Positions 23,500 through 33,299 of a stretch of 64,000 nucleotides of DNA are shown piece by piece. The notes beneath the pieces were generated by a model. That model searched no databases. It saw only the letters and a list, made by a program, of their open reading frames with translations, and was not told where the DNA came from. The first letter of the stretch is position 1; the number at the start of each line of letters is the position of its first letter. A program made the translations under genes and the position numbers. This stretch comes from Toxorhynchites rutilus septentrionalis. Lineage: Eukaryota > Arthropoda > Insecta > Diptera > Culicidae. The stretch spans positions 13,592,416-13,656,415 of the forward strand of contig NC_073746.1 in assembly GCF_029784135.1 (NCBI RefSeq), read 5' to 3'.

Positions 23500-24797
23500 A
23501 AGGGTGTGTCACATCAAATAGCATCACGGAAAAAACGCTGTAGAAATTCGCCCAGTAGACCGATCCTTTTGAAAATTTTAGACAGTAAAATAAAAACTAT
23601 TAAACAACTTTTGGCATTTTCTTTTTATTCATACTTCGAGCCCAAGCCCGTATGCTCGCACCTTCCTCTTTACCCCGTCCATAAGGTTCTGTACAACGTC
23701 AGGTTGTAGTTTTTTTTGAACAGAAATCCATTTTCTCTTTAAGTACGCCTCCGATTTGACAACTTTTGGGTTCTTCCGGAAGGCCTGCTTCATAATCGTC
23801 CAATATTTCTCTATTGGGCGAAGCTCCGGCGCGTTGGGCGGGTTCATTTCCTTTGGCACGAAGGTGACCCCGTTGGCTTCGTACCACTCCAACACGTCCT
23901 TTGAAAAGTGGCACGAAGCTAGATCCGGCCAGAAGATGGTCGGGCCCTCGTGCTGCTTCAATAGTGGTAGTAAGCGCTTCTGTAGGCACTCCTTAAGGTA
24001 AACCTGTCCGTTTACCGTGCCGGTCATCACGAAGGGGGCGCTCCGCTTTCCGCAAGAGCAGATCGCTTGCCACACCATGTACTTTTTGGCAAACTTGGAT
24101 AGTTTCTGCTTGCGAATCTCCTCCGGAACGCTGAATTTGTCCTTTGCGGAGAAGAACAACAGGCCCGGTAGCTGACGAAAGTCCGCTTTGACGTAGGTTT
24201 CGTCGTTTATTACCAGGCACTGCGGCTTCGTCAGCATTACGGTGTACAGCTTCCGGGCTCGCGTCTTCCCCACCATGTTTTGCCTTTCGTCGCGGTTAGG
24301 AGCCTTCTGAACCTTGTATGTACGCAGGCCCTCCCGCTGCTTGGTCTGCTGGACGAACGAACTTGACAAATTCAGCTTATTGGCGACATCCCGGACCGAA
24401 CTTCTCGGATCACGTCTAAACTGCTTAACTACGCGCTTGTGATCTTTTTCACTGACGGAGCATCCATTTTTGCCGTTCTTCACCTTCCGGTCGATGGTTA
24501 GGTTCTCGAAGTATCGTTTTAGTACTCCGCTGACCGTGCATTGGACGATTCCCAGCATCTTACCGATGTCCCGATGTGACAACTCCGGATTCTCAAAATG
24601 AGTGCACAGGATTAATTCACGACGCTATTTTTCGTTCGACGACATTTTTCCAAATTTACAAAAAATTGACAGTGAAGCATGGCCAACGTGATCTATACAC
24701 TCTTATCTGATTATAAGCGAAAGCTGAAGATATAATTCATAAAAATTAAATTTCTACAGCGTTTTTTCCGTGATGCAATTTGATGTGACACACCCTT
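23500..24797 (-). mobile_element. ITmD37E-type DNA transposon, copy B (complete ends)
   Basis: TA at 23498-23499 and 24798-24799. Terminal inverted repeats of about 45 bp start AAGGGTGTGTCACATCAAAT on both ends and continue through CACGGAAAAAACGCTGTAG. Length 1,298 bp. It inserted in the left-over mariner relic sequence, close to its right terminus. Both termini appear intact, so the copy could still be moved by a transposase supplied from elsewhere; that is inference. Confidence 0.9.
23629..24645 (-). pseudogene. DD37E transposase with a single early nonsense codon (copy B)
   Basis: The frame runs from ATG at 24645 to a stop at 23629 and would give 338 residues. Codon 7 is TAG (24625-24627) where copy A has GAG, a single C-to-A change on the plus strand. 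All else is open. It has an N-terminal double helix-turn-helix; a first catalytic Asp in 'CLVINDETYVKADF' (the neighbouring Asp of copy A is Asn here, the catalytic one remains); 'TIFWPDLASCHF'; and 'LRPIEKYWTI', with 37 residues between Asp and Glu. The C-terminus 'VQNLMDGVKRKVRAYG' is complete. Re-initiation at the next Met (24582) would remove part of the first DNA-binding helix. ITmD37E transposases are known from Aedes and Anopheles. Confidence 0.9.
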
Positions 24798-24860
24798 TAA
24801 TCTCTCTTGCGAAACTGACACCATCGGGCGATGAGGCTAAGTACTTATCGGCCGCCCTCG

Positions 24861-26530
24861 TTCATATGGTACTCTATGTTAGTTGAATATCATTAAATAT
24901 AACCGCGCTTCGGTACGAGGCTCTTTTCGTTGAGTTGGAAAATGGCTTCTCTGCGACGCGTTATTCGGCCTAAAACTAATCGTCCAATTGACTCCAGCGG
25001 AAAGCGTACGATTTGCTGGGGAATAATTACGGTACGACGACTCCCAACCTTTTCATCGTCCGTAAATCATCGAGTCGAATGTACATCGAATTAACCGCCC
25101 GCGAAAGTATTTTTATGTGCCGTTAGTTTTTTTTCTGTTTGCTTACTGTACAAGTCGAGTGTAGCAGCAGCAACACAATAATCACATTCACTTTACCCTC
25201 CGTTTACATGTGTGTACGGAGCGCTCGGTCATATCATCAAGTGCTCGACAAAGCGTGACATATTCGTGGCAAAAGGCGAAACACTGACCCTCCTACCATT
25301 GCCACTTTTGGTTCGTTCGCGCTCAAACGAGAGGTAATTATCCACGTTTAGCCGTCCGCTGCTCCGTGTGACTCTGCCCGAGTTAGTCTTTTGCGATTTA
25401 GTTCGATCGCGCAGATATTTCGCCATTTGCGATAATGACGAATCTAGGTTTCTCGAAAATACACACACACACACACACACACACCCATCCTATTATCGAA
25501 AAAATATATTTGCAATAAATCATCCTCTTGATGATGAACATTCGTAAACAATTGAGGCTCACTTCTGTATCCATACACACATTGGGGATCCAATTTGGCG
25601 TACAACAGAGCGTTTTTTTTTTTGTTAATTAGTTGGAAGTGATGCACACCGCAACTTAAATGGGCAACGGCTACCTCGCGGCCACTCGCGGCTGTGTGTA
25701 TACGATTTGAAATAATAAGATGGCAGATGCTTTCATGGCATACCCTAATGAACCATCGCCCTCTTCTCTCTATCCGTTTCCGTCTGTGTCCGCTGTCTTT
25801 CTCGGCTGATGAGTTGATTTCATTTCTCGCTCGCGGTTTCAACTTGCGATCCAATTCGAAGACACCAACAGCAGCAGCAGGGTGGGTGGTTGCGTTGCGA
25901 GAGGCTACAGTTTCGTTCCAGAAAAAGACATAGTCGTTGTCGCTGTCGTGTGTACACACATACCCCACGAGACGATATTCGATTGTTTATTCATTTTTTT
26001 ATGTGCACATACATTACCCCACTGGGTAGGAAGGGCTGGGCGGCTGGAAAATGGCAGTTGCGGTGCTGTGGAACACCGAGGAGGAATGAAACGCGAACAC
26101 ATTAGCTCTAGCTCTGTCTTTCTTCTTCCCATTATGTTTGATGCGCACCGTGTACCAGTCAACCCGCGACTTCGTCGTGTCCGTGCCCCGAGATGGCCAT
26201 TTGTGGTGGCCATCGGTTTTGCGAGGAACTCTCAAGCGAAAGGGCCAGTAATTTGGCAGGCACTAGCGATATGCGAATGAGTCCAATGATGGCGGTTGGA
26301 TCTCAGCAAGAAAAAGGTGGGGTACAAGTGGGCGGATATGGATGAGAAACGAAGGGCGATGGGAAGCGAATCGGAATTTCTATGGCGCTTAACTGATGTG
26401 GTGTGGTAATGGGATTGAAGCCGAGGTGGACAGTTAATTTTCCGATCATAATGGTACATCGTGTCAGTAGTAGGCTGAAATACCCCACTGCAAGGTGAAT
26501 TTGTTTTGGTTGAGTAAACGACTACGACAG
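24861..26530. other. Low-repeat GC-richer island with a CA repeat
   Basis: Non-repetitive DNA with CpG-containing words, a (CA) run at 25461-25484 and CAGCAGCAGCAG at 25868-25879. Several frames are open on both strands (for example 25444-25968 minus, 25882-26280 plus) but none shows a domain or a plausible start. A short frame from ATG at 24941 (about 50 codons) is unremarkable. It lies 8-10 kb upstream of the host start codon. Could contain enhancers or untranslated exons. Confidence 0.35.
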
Positions 26531-26701
26531 TTTGTAAATAGATTAGACGGCTTGGGTGTTACATGCTGATAATACCATTGTCATCATCAGTTTTCATTGG
26601 TTTCTGTGCCATGTTTGAAGAATGTTTTCGCGATTTTGAACGAAACAATTTAAATGCACTCAAGCTTAATATATCTCATGTGTGAATCATTAAGTCGATC
26701 G
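26531..26701. other. Short unassigned spacer
   Basis: Nothing recognisable. Confidence 0.3.
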
Positions 26702-26709
26702 ATGAGTAA

Positions 26710-27503
26710 TAGGGTGCCAATGAATGTGGTCAAAGTTTAAGTTTTTTGAAAATCGAAAAATCACCCAAGGTGGGAGTAAAGGAAATCGGGGCTTCCAAAA
26801 AAAATCGGTGCCAAATGTCTTAAAATTGCATGAAACGTCGAAATATACTGTTATCTCGAAAAAAAATTGTCAGAACACTTTTGTTCTTGTTTGATATTTT
26901 CCTTTTTGGTTTTTGTTTGAAATTTGTTCAAAAAACTCAAATTTGAACATCTGCGACACTAGTAAATGAAGTCCGAATGAGCTAATATTTTGCATGGGGT
27001 ATATCGTGCAAATCAACATCTCGCAGCAAATTCCGAATGAAAAATCGAGATAACTATTTTTATTTGCACTCAAAACCATACGTTTCGTCTCGTATTTCGA
27101 AAAAAAAAAAAAAGTTTCGGATTTCATGCAGTTTTAGGCGTCGTGCACAAATTACGTAACGCTAAAAATCCGGATTTTGGAATCCAACCCCCCCCCCCTA
27201 CGTAACGCAATTTCCTGTCTCTAATACACAGAAAGTAACGCAACCTCGAGCAGCCTACCCTCCACCTTATCACGTTACGTAATTTGTGCACGACGACTTA
27301 AGACATTTGGCATAAATTTTTTTATTGAAAAACCCGACCTGATTTTTCGATTTTCAAAAAACCCAAATTTTGACCGCTTTGCGCCACCTTCTCTTAAGTC
27401 CGATTGAGCAGATATTTTGCATAGGGTGTTTTTTCGAGGTAGTGAACATTTTTTATGGGGAAACTTTTTGAAATTCGAGATGACCATTTTCATTGGCACC
27501 CTA
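26710..27503. mobile_element. hAT-like foldback element with 8 bp target duplication
   Basis: The termini TAGGGTGCCAATGAATGTGG and (inverted) TAGGGTGCCAATGAAAATGG face each other. ATGAGTAA flanks both sides (26702-26709 and 27504-27511), the 8 bp duplication expected for hAT-group insertion. Further inverted words inside (GCCAAATGTCTTAA at 26813 and inverted at 27312; GAAAATCGAAAAATCA and its inverse) show that the arms are long. The right arm is interrupted by a separate 161 bp element. Confidence 0.75.
27137..27297. mobile_element. PIF/Harbinger-like miniature element, 161 bp
   Basis: Termini GGCGTCGTGCACAAATTACG and, inverted, GTCGTCGTGCACAAATTACG are nearly identical over 25 bp. TTA flanks each side (27134-27136, 27298-27300), the 3 bp target typical of PIF/Harbinger. 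The opposite arm of the enclosing foldback shows the uninterrupted sequence (GTCTTAAAATTGCATG near 26817), which fixes the insertion point. A run of nine or more C sits at 27187-27196. Confidence 0.7.
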
Positions 27504-27511
27504 ATGAGTAA

Positions 27512-28478
27512 TCAGAGCACCAGTAAAAATGACTATTTTGATTGAAAATATATGTGTAGATTTGTATTATTCAAGTTTAGCAATTGTGGATGTCTTATGA
27601 GAACCAAGAACTGTCATTCCAAAAACCATTGATTGAACTTTGAATCAAGTACATCTAAAAGATGGTACTTAACCCTTTCCCATACAACATCGAGTCTCCC
27701 TCGTGATGTACTTGCATAACATAGGGCGCTAGAACGCTCGGCAGAGTAGTGAAATCACTTGATGTGTGATGTTTTGAATGGAAATACTGAAATATTGGGC
27801 ATGCCTTCAAGTTGTATATAAAATGCAATTTTCGTCCTTTGAATGCAAATTCAAATAATTGTTTGGGGAGAAAAATTATTTGAGCTCGTAAAAATTGACG
27901 AAAAAATACCAAAAAAAATTTAAATATCTCATAACATTTGGTTGGCATGCGAGTTCGTGTTGAACCTTTTGCTGACTGGATTGGATGTACATGTCCGTGT
28001 ATTCTGTCGTTCACGTAGTAATGAAGTATGTTAATCACAAGAAAAAAAAATAGCGTGTACTAGTGACTTCTGCTAGCTTTTGTTTTTACTAGAGGCTAGA
28101 GGTAGAGGCGAATAAAATTATATTTTTAAAGCCTCTAATAAAAATAAGAGGTTCGGCTGCCTCGTATTGGAGGCGATGATAAATTATTTGGACTTTCATT
28201 CGATGGATTAGATCACAAACCACTTATGTTAATTATATGCACAAATATAGGGGTTCGTTTCTATACATAAATAAAGTTGTCTCGCCTACCTTCTCTGGTT
28301 ACCCAGAGATATCTTCCGTCGTCCCGCCTTGATGTACACGGTAGATTGAAAACACGATGCATCACAGAGTCATTTCATAGGCATCACATAGCCCATCGAG
28401 ATCTTCAGTCGCCGTGTCTTGAAATATGTGAAAATTTCAAGAGAATTCGGGGGTCGGGTAAGTATTATTTGTTTGGTT
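27512..28478. other. Unassigned AT-rich DNA, with one possible TTAA element end
   Basis: TTAACCCTTTCCCATACAAC at 27669 resembles the left end of CCCTTT-type TTAA elements. No matching right end was found, so no element is called. No gene is visible. Confidence 0.3.
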
Positions 28479-28495
28479 CCTAATACATAAGGAAT

Positions 28496-28616
28496 TTATA
28501 TTACTAATCATCAGCAACGGATGGAGGCTAGCTTTTAACTGAACAATTCTGAATTCGTACCACCTACGATATTGTGCAACTTGCTCAATGCTAATGCTAA
28601 TGTTAATGCTAATGCT
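28496..28616 (+). mobile_element. Severely 5'-truncated LINE insertion with hexamer tail
   Basis: A perfect 17 bp duplication, CCTAATACATAAGGAAT, flanks the insert (28479-28495 and 28617-28633). The insert ends in GTACCACCTACGATATTGTGC, split here by GCAACTTGCTCA and then AATGCT repeats (28586-28616). The same terminal block and tail recur in inverted orientation at 38830-38894, also with a 17 bp duplication. Long perfect duplications with a simple-repeat tail are the mark of target-primed reverse transcription. Confidence 0.85.
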
Positions 28617-28633
28617 CCTAATACATAAGGAAT

Positions 28634-30115
28634 GTAAAAATACGTCATAGAGATATTTAAAAATACTTTTTGCATTACGTTATATGTTCGTGACTCACAG
28701 CGCGAAAGAGGAGCAAGTATCCCTATTTTCAAATTCCATTTTCCATCCCTTCCTTTTTTCTCATCTAAACCTCTCTCTCCTTTCCGAAATGCAGTGTGTG
28801 GTGCATAACACAACTACAACACCAGCAAAACCCGAAATAAAATATAAAACGCAACGAATACCAACGGAGTGCAAAGTGCATACAAACAGATTCCTATATA
28901 TTTTACATTCCATTTCCAACCGTTTAGCATGTTACATCGCGTGAATAAATCCAGATTATGTAAGAAATTTCCAAAGTGTTTTAATTTTCCTGTGCCACAT
29001 CTAAACGGTTTGGTCTTCCGCAAGACCAAAGTTAGAGAAGACTCCAAAATCCTGAGCTATCATCCAGGCCTCCTTCAGTCGAAGGATCCACAACTTCCTC
29101 AATGGTGTGATCCACCATTATATATGGAAATTACATAGTACTACGGGGCTTTCCCTGTCACTTAGCTTAGTGTGCACAACAGTTCTTAATTGAGGGCTTA
29201 CTATACCATTCCAAATTTTTCAATCGTGCAATGTGTGACACGACAAGCAAAACAATACGCTTATTGCACCGGGACTATCGAACAAATTTCCAACCTGGAA
29301 AAGTCGTTAGACAGTTGCGAGAGTCGAGCCTTTCCCTTCCTATTTTTGTATGCCATTCCATCGTTTCTTGCCCTTTTTCTGACTTCCGCTTTGTATTCTG
29401 CTGTCCGCCGAACACCACACGTTCTACTACATGGGCTGAAAAGCCTCTATAACACCACTCGAAACCACGTAAACCATCCGCCCTTTTCAGGGATGCCACG
29501 TTATGTTTAATCCTGAAATTTTCATACCTAACAAATCAGAGATATCATATAAATGAAAAATTGAGAATACGGACTTTAAAGTCGTTTACTCTAATCGTAT
29601 TTGTTTTGTTATCATGGGAACGAATATTACTCGAAGTTATGACGGCGTCGTAGGTTGATACGATATTTTCGGGCGCGAACAATATCTTATCGTGTATATC
29701 ACTACCATCGTGAAGCTTACTCCCCAATCCAATCGCTTGTAATTCGCTCGCTCGAAATGCAAATGTAGTGCAAAGAATTGGTCAAATTTCTGATTGGCAG
29801 TTTGACATGCGGTACAATGTACAACCAAAGTATGTCTGTCATGCTACGATGGTACCCGTACAACGCTAGTACAGCTGTATTTCTGTCCATGATTTAGTAA
29901 GCATTTCTATTGTGTTGATTAAATTATCGATTGAATGGAACAATTCAACATATTATTTTGTAAGTAAAATGTTTGAACAGTTGCCATGTAAGATCAATTC
30001 ATGAATTGTTATAGATTATGTTCTTCGTTAAAAGGAAATTTTACCACAATATGTGAAACGGAATTATTGCATCTCTCATGTTCACACAGTTCTCGAATCG
30101 CGAAAGTTCATTCAC
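28634..30115. other. Unassigned DNA
   Basis: About 1.5 kb without a recognised gene or repeat. Frames at 28535-29510 show no domains. Confidence 0.3.
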
Positions 30116-30124
30116 CTCTAGTAT

Positions 30125-30354
30125 CTGAAATGACGATTTTCGCAGGCTCCTCAATTTAGAAGCACGTTTTAGCGAAACATATTCCGATCTGCACAAAGAT
30201 AAGCGAGTACAAAAGTACTCGCAGATTGCATATATTTGCAATGCGGATTTCCCCAGGCATCTTTGTTTTGAAATCCAGCTTAGCGAAACGCATTTCGGTG
30301 GGAACAAAAATACCCCCGACTTGCATGTATTGGCAACGCGGATTCCCCCAGGCA
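30125..30354. repeat. Minisatellite, about two copies of a ~110 bp unit
   Basis: TTAGCGAAAC recurs at about 30168 and 30282, each followed by a CATATT or GCATTT block, then TACTCGCAGATTGCAT or CCCCCGACTTGCAT, then GCAACGCGGATT or GCAATGCGGATT and CCCCAGGCA. A partial third copy precedes them (GCAGGCTCCTCAATTTAG near 30143). The repeat stops exactly where mariner homology begins (about 30355). Confidence 0.6.
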
Positions 30355-30522
30355 CACGACGAAAAGGTGATAATCGCTTGGTACCAGGTCCGGATTATGT
30401 ATTGTTGTGGTGCATGCATTAAAACATCCCAATCAAGCTCCCGCAGTTTCTGGCGAGTCACTATACTGCCCATGATTGCATAGAAGACGTAATCGACAAC
30501 ACCATTATTGTTGGGAAAACGC

Positions 30523-30646
30523 GTTTTTGTTGTTTTTGGCATAACCACGCAAATTTCCTATGAAATGATCTGTCCAGTTGATGGATACTATCGGCAAAAA
30601 GAGGGCCTAGGTGATTTTGCGGATTAAAACATATTTTTTCTATTTG
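30523..30646. mobile_element. Extra 124 bp block with 8 bp flanking repeat
   Basis: GAAAACGC occurs at 30515-30522 and again at 30647-30654. Copy 2 of the host element has this word once, directly followed by TTGCGTC. The block is thus an insertion with an 8 bp duplication. Its ends (GTTTTTGTTG and TTTCTATTTG) do not form a clear inverted repeat. Possibly a short or decayed hAT-type element. Confidence 0.5.
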
Positions 30647-31010
30647 GAAAACGCTTGCGTCTATTTATGCGGACAATCAATCATTTAAATGAACATGTCT
30701 CTGCATAGCTAAACGTAATCACCAGGTTGCTCTGTTTGTAGCGTTAGTATTTTCAATTCCGATAATAGTAAAAACGTCTCCGTCGGTAGTTTCAGTTGTT
30801 ATCGGATAAAATCAAAAAGGTTTGGAATAAATTTAGTGAAATGTCTGGAAAAGGTGCTCTTGATTTGTTGCGAGTCTATGATAGTACTTTTTTTTCTGAA
30901 GAATACTCTGGGATATGATGAGAACGTGTTTTTTTAAATTAATTGATGTTGGTAAGTTTAGCAGCATGATTTACCGATATCACGATCAATCGCATTAAGA
31001 TGGTGTAGTG

Positions 31011-31319
31011 CAGGGGTTTTCAAATGGTGCTCCGCGGGAAATTTGTACTCCGCGAAGTTATAGCAAATGCTCCCGCCCGAAAACCCACCTTGAAAAAAAC
31101 AATTATTTAATTTTATTTCACTGGGCATATAGTGATTTATCTTGTTTACTTCGGGTCAGATGTCGTGTAACTGCGCCTCGAAACCGAAATAGAGTTGTTC
31201 ACAGTTGGGTAATGTCAATGCAAATAAGATTTGTTTTATTGATTAAAAAATGCAGGTGCTCCGTCAAATTATTTTGCTATAAAAAGTGCTCTGCCATAAA
31301 AAAAATCTGAAACCCCCTG
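31011..31319. mobile_element. hAT miniature element, 309 bp, perfect 8 bp duplication
   Basis: GTGTAGTG lies at 31003-31010 and 31320-31327. The ends are CAGGGGTTTTCAAATGGTGC and, inverted, CAGGGGGTTTCAGATTTTTT. The empty site in copy 2 of the host element reads GTGGAGTGAATTACACC at about 43705, with no insert. This is a textbook hAT-group signature. No coding capacity. Confidence 0.9.
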
Positions 31320-31859
31320 GTGTAGTGATTTACTCCAACGGTATGAGTAAATGCTGAGTATGTGAAATAATTCAATGTTGAATCCGAGGAGTCATAATGC
31401 TAAGAACCAATATTATTTTAATTTTACTACTGATCTGATTGTTTCATTATCTACTTGAAGATTCAAATGCAGAAATTTAGGTAATTATAACATTAAAAAA
31501 CACAATTGCTTCTCTTTGTTCATCGTGTACAAAAAATAGTAATTATATGAGCAGCGTTTCAATGGTTTCTTATATTCATCTATTATTAACACTAAGTAAT
31601 AAGACACTATCGTGACAGACATGTTTGGACTCTACAAAAAATTTGATTCAAATGTAGATTTAGCTTATAGCACATAATACTGACAATTGTTGATTTTCGA
31701 ACGATGTCTGAAAGCTGTATGGAACTACGTCTGTTATGCCGAAAAACAGTGATTTTTCGGAAAGGTTTTTTTCAAAATTGCTCAAATGTTTGTTTGCATG
31801 TTCAGCAAACGTATTACATTGTGTAGAATGCGAAACAGCGAAAAAGTCAATTTCGTTAA

Positions 31860-32491
31860 CACTTTGACGTCCGCGCGACTCGTAAAAAAATATTCGCTTG
31901 GCGCCGGCAGCGCTAATTCAGATTACTTGGTTTGTCGCCGCCCGTTCTTGACATTATCGGGAAATTATAAATTGTTAAGTTTTACTAATCTCATCGTTAG
32001 TTTCCATACGTTCTCAACCCTGTTTCATGACATTTCGATGATATACATATGTAAATATTACAAACCTGCCCATATTCCCCCCCACTATAATATGTCCATG
32101 CGGGTAATCATCGAAAAAGTTCTACTTTTCGGTATGTTTTTATTCTAGTGAAAATATTGAAAAACACCCGGTCAATTAATTCGAAAAACAGTATATTGAA
32201 ATGCTAGAAACTGCATTCAAGTTTGGAAAAAACATGAGTTTCGAAAGATATAATTGAGGTTCTTCTTAATATGTCCGTATTTCCCCACCTCCCCTATTTA
32301 TAAAAATATAAAACTTGTTGGGTGTGTGAAGGTTATTGTTACCTAAACAAAACCCCAACAGAATGCAAACGATACTAAAGTGTTGTCGCCAGCCACTGAG
32401 GTACTATGCGTACGTAACCACTGTGGTGTCGCCGGCATTCAGACGCTAGTTTTCGTACGTAACCACTGTGGTGTCGCCGGACGCCAAAGTG
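31860..32491. mobile_element. TTAA-flanked miniature element, 632 bp
   Basis: TTAA at 31856-31859 and 32492-32495. The ends are CACTTTGACGTCCGCGCGAC and, inverted, CACTTTGGCGTCCGGCGAC. Near the right end a ~45 bp unit, GTACGTAACCACTGTGGTG followed by TCGCCGG, occurs twice (32409 and 32455), with a third weaker copy before it (32380). Copy 2 of the host element is uninterrupted at the matching point (about 44262). TTAA targeting suggests piggyBac-type mobilisation. Confidence 0.85.
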
Positions 32492-32649
32492 TTAATTTTG
32501 TCGTTTACGTCTCCTATACAAGCATGGGCAGTATAGACATGTGTGGCCTGATGGAACACAACACCTCTTCTGTTGAACAATTCTGGACGTTTCTGGTCAA
32601 TCGCTGGCTTCAATCGCTGGCTTTCAGCGATCTGGCTTGTATTTTTACC

Positions 32650-33299
32650 TTTATAAAAGGAAAAGTGTAAAATGTACCGAGTTTTCTCTTTGTTGACTTC
32701 CATTGTTAACACCCTGAAACTCACAACACACACAACTTTAACCTTACACTCTGACCCGAAAATCAGTCAATGTAAAAACTGTTGCTACCCACTTTCTAGA
32801 TACCATTTGATGCCGAAAATTTATACCGTCTCACATCAGCCCAAACTACCCATGACTAATTGTTCCGTTTTATCTCTTATCTCCTTCCAGGAATGCAAAC
32901 GAAGCTTGACACCACCATCGTAGCGTTTACAGCGCAGCTCTCTAGCTATCGGCGATCGTATACGCTCATAAATCGTGGCGCTAATTGAAACAACATTTCC
33001 CTACTTGTCGAAGCGCACGCATTGAACCGCCACCACAACATACCTTACGCACACCAACACTCCCTCGCACCGAGTCGGGCCAGGTCCCGAGGATGGGTTC
33101 AATGTCTACAGCCAGTAGTCAGATATACGACCGATCATAGCAGCGCGGAGTAGTGTATAGTTAAACGTCCTCGCTGTCGTAAATACTGAATTCGCTGACA
33201 TCTCGGAAACACCACCAACAACATAACCCGCGAGTTACCGTAGCACCGCGCGTACCTCCACTTCCTCTCATCCGCATCCTCACTTGGGGATCGACCATA
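32650..33299. other. Upstream flank of the host gene
   Basis: Non-repetitive sequence, becoming richer in C and G towards the right. No domain-bearing frame. Probably part of the regulatory region. Confidence 0.35.

Larger units (their letters stand above)
20869..24860 (-). mobile_element. Mariner relic that has received two further insertions
   Basis: The left end, CGAGGGCAGTCCGATAAGTA (20869 on), and the right end, TACTTATCGGCCGCCCTCG (24842-24860), are inverted copies over about 28 bp and continue CTTAGCCT inwards. On the minus strand, 20940-21200 translates with breaks to mariner C-terminal motifs: 'ELMPNPPCSPDL', 'RLFFVSKLEKVTRRAEI' and 'GLKKLEHRWVKCMERR'. The relic's own sequence is 20869-21302, 23484-23497 and 24800-24860, about 510 bp, so it was already an internally deleted copy. 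A TA is present on the left (20867-20868) but TT on the right. Confidence 0.7.
30466..32531. mobile_element. CTGCCC-terminated DNA element, copy 1, with internal insertions
   Basis: The termini CTGCCCATGATTGCATAGAAG and, inverted, CTGCCCATGCTTGTATAGGAG continue into GACGTAA on both sides. TATA lies at 30462-30465 and 32532-32535, a 4 bp duplication. Copy 2 at 43318-44301 is homologous over its whole length and lacks the three extra blocks found here (30523-30646, 31011-31319, 31860-32491). Both copies keep an ATG context, AAATTTAGTxAAATGTCTGG, starting 'MSG(K/E)GALDLL'; copy 1 stays open for 24 codons (30841 on). The superfamily is not recognised. Confidence 0.8.
30356..32645 (-). mobile_element. 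Mariner relic split by a nested insertion
   Basis: 30356-30461 aligns by eye with the mariner at 55621 (its 55870-55960 part): GATAATCGCTTGGTACCAGG against GATAATCACTTGAAGCCAGG, then CATCCCAATCAAGCTCCCGC and TCTGGCGAGTCA. On the minus strand this reads 'TRQKLRELDWDVLMHAP'. The alignment resumes at 32536 (GACATGTGTGGCCTGATGG, then ACAACACC) and continues to 32645, minus-strand 'LKPAIDQKRPELFNRRGVVFHQ'. The two halves would be contiguous without 30466-32535. Only the region around the second catalytic Asp survives. Confidence 0.8.

Noticed and set aside
25444..26280. 174- and 132-codon frames on opposite strands
   Set aside because: No domain, mutually antisense, and open because stop codons are scarce in this island.
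27669..28040. TTAA element starting TTAACCCTTTCCC
   Set aside because: Only one end seen; no inverse terminus followed by TTAA was found nearby.
32380..32490. CRISPR-like direct repeats
   Set aside because: Two to three unequal copies of a ~45 bp unit inside a TTAA miniature element in an insect genome; no spacer regularity and no cas genes.
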